The notes under the pieces are model-generated. The model was not told the DNA's origin and ran no database searches. It saw only the letters and a program-made list of their open reading frames with translations. The position numbers and the translations under genes are program-made. DNA of 64,000 nt from Clostridium_AD sp050717635 (GTDB taxonomy: Bacteria; Bacillota; Clostridia; Clostridiales; Clostridiaceae), in NCBI RefSeq assembly GCF_050717635.1, contig NZ_JBOITO010000013.1, positions 62,001-126,000 of the forward strand, read 5' to 3'. Shown piece by piece: positions 62,718 through 64,000 of this stretch (the stretch's first letter is position 1; every line of letters starts with the position of its first letter).

Positions 62718-62804
62718 GGAGTTGAAATCTCCATTAGCATAAAATAAATTATTTTATGCGGACCCCCCCCCATCCCCCTTGGGACCGATAATACGGTCCC
62801 TTTT
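62718..62804 (+). other. Structured intergenic region with a nine-C run
   Basis: In 62596-62849 there is no gene. It holds GGAG/CTCC (62718-62732), the near-perfect palindrome GCATAAAATAA-A-TTATTTTATGC (62737-62759), a run of nine C at 62763-62771, a run of five C at 62774-62778, and GGGACCG-ATAATA-CGGTCCC (62781-62800) followed by TTTT. The last hairpin is oriented to end plus-strand transcription, yet no plus-strand gene precedes it. Confidence 0.6.
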
Positions 62805-62849
62805 GTAATTATATAAAAGATGACAGCTTCCAAACAACCTAAAGATATA

Positions 62850-63806
62850 TTATTTAATATCTATAGAGGTAATCATAAAGGTGGAAACGTTGTTATTATT
62901 AGGTATAAGTTTAAGAATTAATTCTATAGTATAGTTTTTTGTTTCTTTTACACTAGCGGTATTATTTCCTCTGAAATTTAAAGTCCATAGAATTTGACTT
63001 ACATTACCGTCTTTATCCCAATTAGAGTCTTTGAAGACTGCATCTTGGAAGTTGAAGTATACTTTTCTGCTTGATAAATCTTTTAGTAGTGAAATGTCAT
63101 TACCACTCAAACTAGATGCAAAAATATTTTTTGATATGCACAATTTTTCTGTAGGAAAGCTTGTCATAAGATTTATGAAACTAAGTATGGTATCCTTCCC
63201 CATAAAATTATAAATATAATTATAGTCAAAGGACTTTAGGCTATTTTTAATTAGAATATAACTGATAAAATTCATTTTGCCATCTTTAATATTTCCGGAT
63301 AAAACTTTAGGAGTCTTATTATTCTTATTGTCTACAAAACCTAGAATATTATTATTACTACAAAAAATATCATCAAATTTTTCTCCATTCCAAAAGAATA
63401 CATGTTGAATAGATTTATTATTTCGAGAAGATTCCTCTATAGAGGCCTGAGTAAATATTTCAGGCACACTGTTTCTAGATATGTCCATTAAAGTAAGCCT
63501 CATCGGCCATTGTGTATAATAATTACCTACAGTTTTAATTTTTTTAGAAGGTTCTAGATAATAGCTTTTATCTCCTGAGTTTATTTGAATATAATATTTA
63601 TCTGCATCTGTTTTTATGTAAAGAATATCCTTAGTTCCATCTCCAGTTAAATCAGACTGCAACATTTTAGTTTCATCAATAATATTAAATGTGTTTATTG
63701 AGTTATTTGTAAAAACCAAAAAGAATCTTAATATTATAGCAAAGACAATAATTGCTAAGGCATAATAAATAAACTTCTTTTTTAGAAATACCACATGTAA
63801 TTTCAT
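62850..63806 (-). CDS. VCBS/FG-GAP-like membrane-anchored protein
   Basis: This protein has 318 residues. ATG 63806 was chosen because GGGGGTGG lies 5 bases before it; a longer start at 63821 overlaps that site. It has an N-terminal signal anchor (FIYYALAIIVFAIILRFFLVF) and an extracellular domain with one clear calcium-type repeat, SDLTGDGTKDILYIK, and LMDISRNSVPEIFTQ. The rest is beta-rich with an Asn-rich flavour. Similar single-pass proteins occur in clostridia without known function. Confidence 0.75.
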   Translation of the reverse strand: MKLHVVFLKKKFIYYALAIIVFAIILRFFLVFTNNSINTFNIIDETKMLQSDLTGDGTKDILYIKTDADKYYIQINSGDKSYYLEPSKKIKTVGNYYTQWPMRLTLMDISRNSVPEIFTQASIEESSRNNKSIQHVFFWNGEKFDDIFCSNNNILGFVDNKNNKTPKVLSGNIKDGKMNFISYILIKNSLKSFDYNYIYNFMGKDTILSFINLMTSFPTEKLCISKNIFASSLSGNDISLLKDLSSRKVYFNFQDAVFKDSNWDKDGNVSQILWTLNFRGNNTASVKETKNYTIELILKLIPNNNNVSTFMITSIDIK

Positions 63807-63909
63807 ATATTCCACCCCCATTAGATTATATGTAACAATTCTAAATTTAATTAATTTATCTAGAAAAAATTTAAAAAAATTTATATTTCTTAATATAATG
63901 AGGTGACTT

Positions 63910-64000
63910 GTGAAAAAAAAATTTAAATATATCCCAAGATTCTGTAGTGTTCTTATAGTTATGATTATGATGTTTACTCTTTCAGCTTGTAAATTCGGTA
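63910..64000 (+). CDS. Lipoprotein gene, N-terminal fragment
   Basis: GTG 63910 follows TGAGGTGA and opens MKKKFKYIPRFCSVLIVMIMMFTLSACKFG, a lipoprotein signal peptide with lipobox LSAC. The frame runs off the right edge, so only 30 residues are visible and the function cannot be told. It is divergent from the gene at 62850-63806. Confidence 0.75.
   Translation, partial: MKKKFKYIPRFCSVLIVMIMMFTLSACKFG

Overview
The window is about 64 kb of low-GC DNA with strong AGGAGG ribosome binding sites, clostridial gene order and a selenium-dependent glycine reductase operon. It most likely comes from an anaerobic, spore-forming, amino-acid-fermenting Clostridium sensu stricto. Species cannot be named from the sequence alone. 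No rRNA, IS transposase, phage gene or CRISPR array was seen; almost everything is chromosomal core or Stickland metabolism.

Layout. 1-230: 3' end of a DegV-family gene. 415-8603: tandem glycine riboswitch with terminator, then grdX-trxB-trxA-grdE-grdA-grdB-grdC-grdD. grdA and grdB each carry an in-frame UGA read as selenocysteine, so naive gene calling breaks both. 8734-13840: nucleoside-type BMP lipoprotein plus ABC ATPase and two permeases. 13997-22752: rpoN, then cggR-gap-pgk-tpiA-gpmI-eno behind a CggR-type operator. 22974-28243: secG, a TrpR-like yerC, pcrA and ligA, followed by a palindromic repeat element. 28513-34199: small membrane protein, peptide-type lipoprotein, an unknown protein, a HypE-like AIR synthase relative, rdgB and a phosphodiesterase. 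34389-36224: 20 tRNA genes, eight of which form a 720-bp block repeated 916 bp downstream. 36340-41196: surface nucleotidase with cell-wall-binding repeats, a zinc-ribbon/YARHG membrane protein and a lipoprotein. 41303-47267: pyrBI-C-F-K-D-E with two PyrR-type RNA sites, the second overlapping the pyrB ribosome binding site. 47307-50333: pflA and pflB on the minus strand. 50806-60192: unknown membrane protein, tig, clpP, clpX, lonB, lonA, engB. 60467-62092: three small low-complexity Gly/Cys- or Asn-rich genes. 62209-64000: bactofilin, a VCBS-like membrane protein and the start of a lipoprotein gene.

How it fits together. Glycine sensed by the riboswitch should switch on glycine reductase, which makes acetyl phosphate using electrons delivered by TrxB/TrxA. 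The glycolytic operon and pyruvate formate-lyase supply the sugar branch. The pyr operon makes UMP under PyrR control, but pyrR itself is not in the window. The tig-clp-lon block is a protein quality-control cluster.

Novelty. I see no clearly new multi-gene system. The best leads are the predicted PyrR site that hides the pyrB ribosome binding site, a short repeat family shared by the grd and BMP-transporter intergenic regions, the 113-bp palindromic element after ligA, the probable ATT start of pyrE, and the WII-motif/Asn-rich small-protein cluster at 60.4-62.1 kb.
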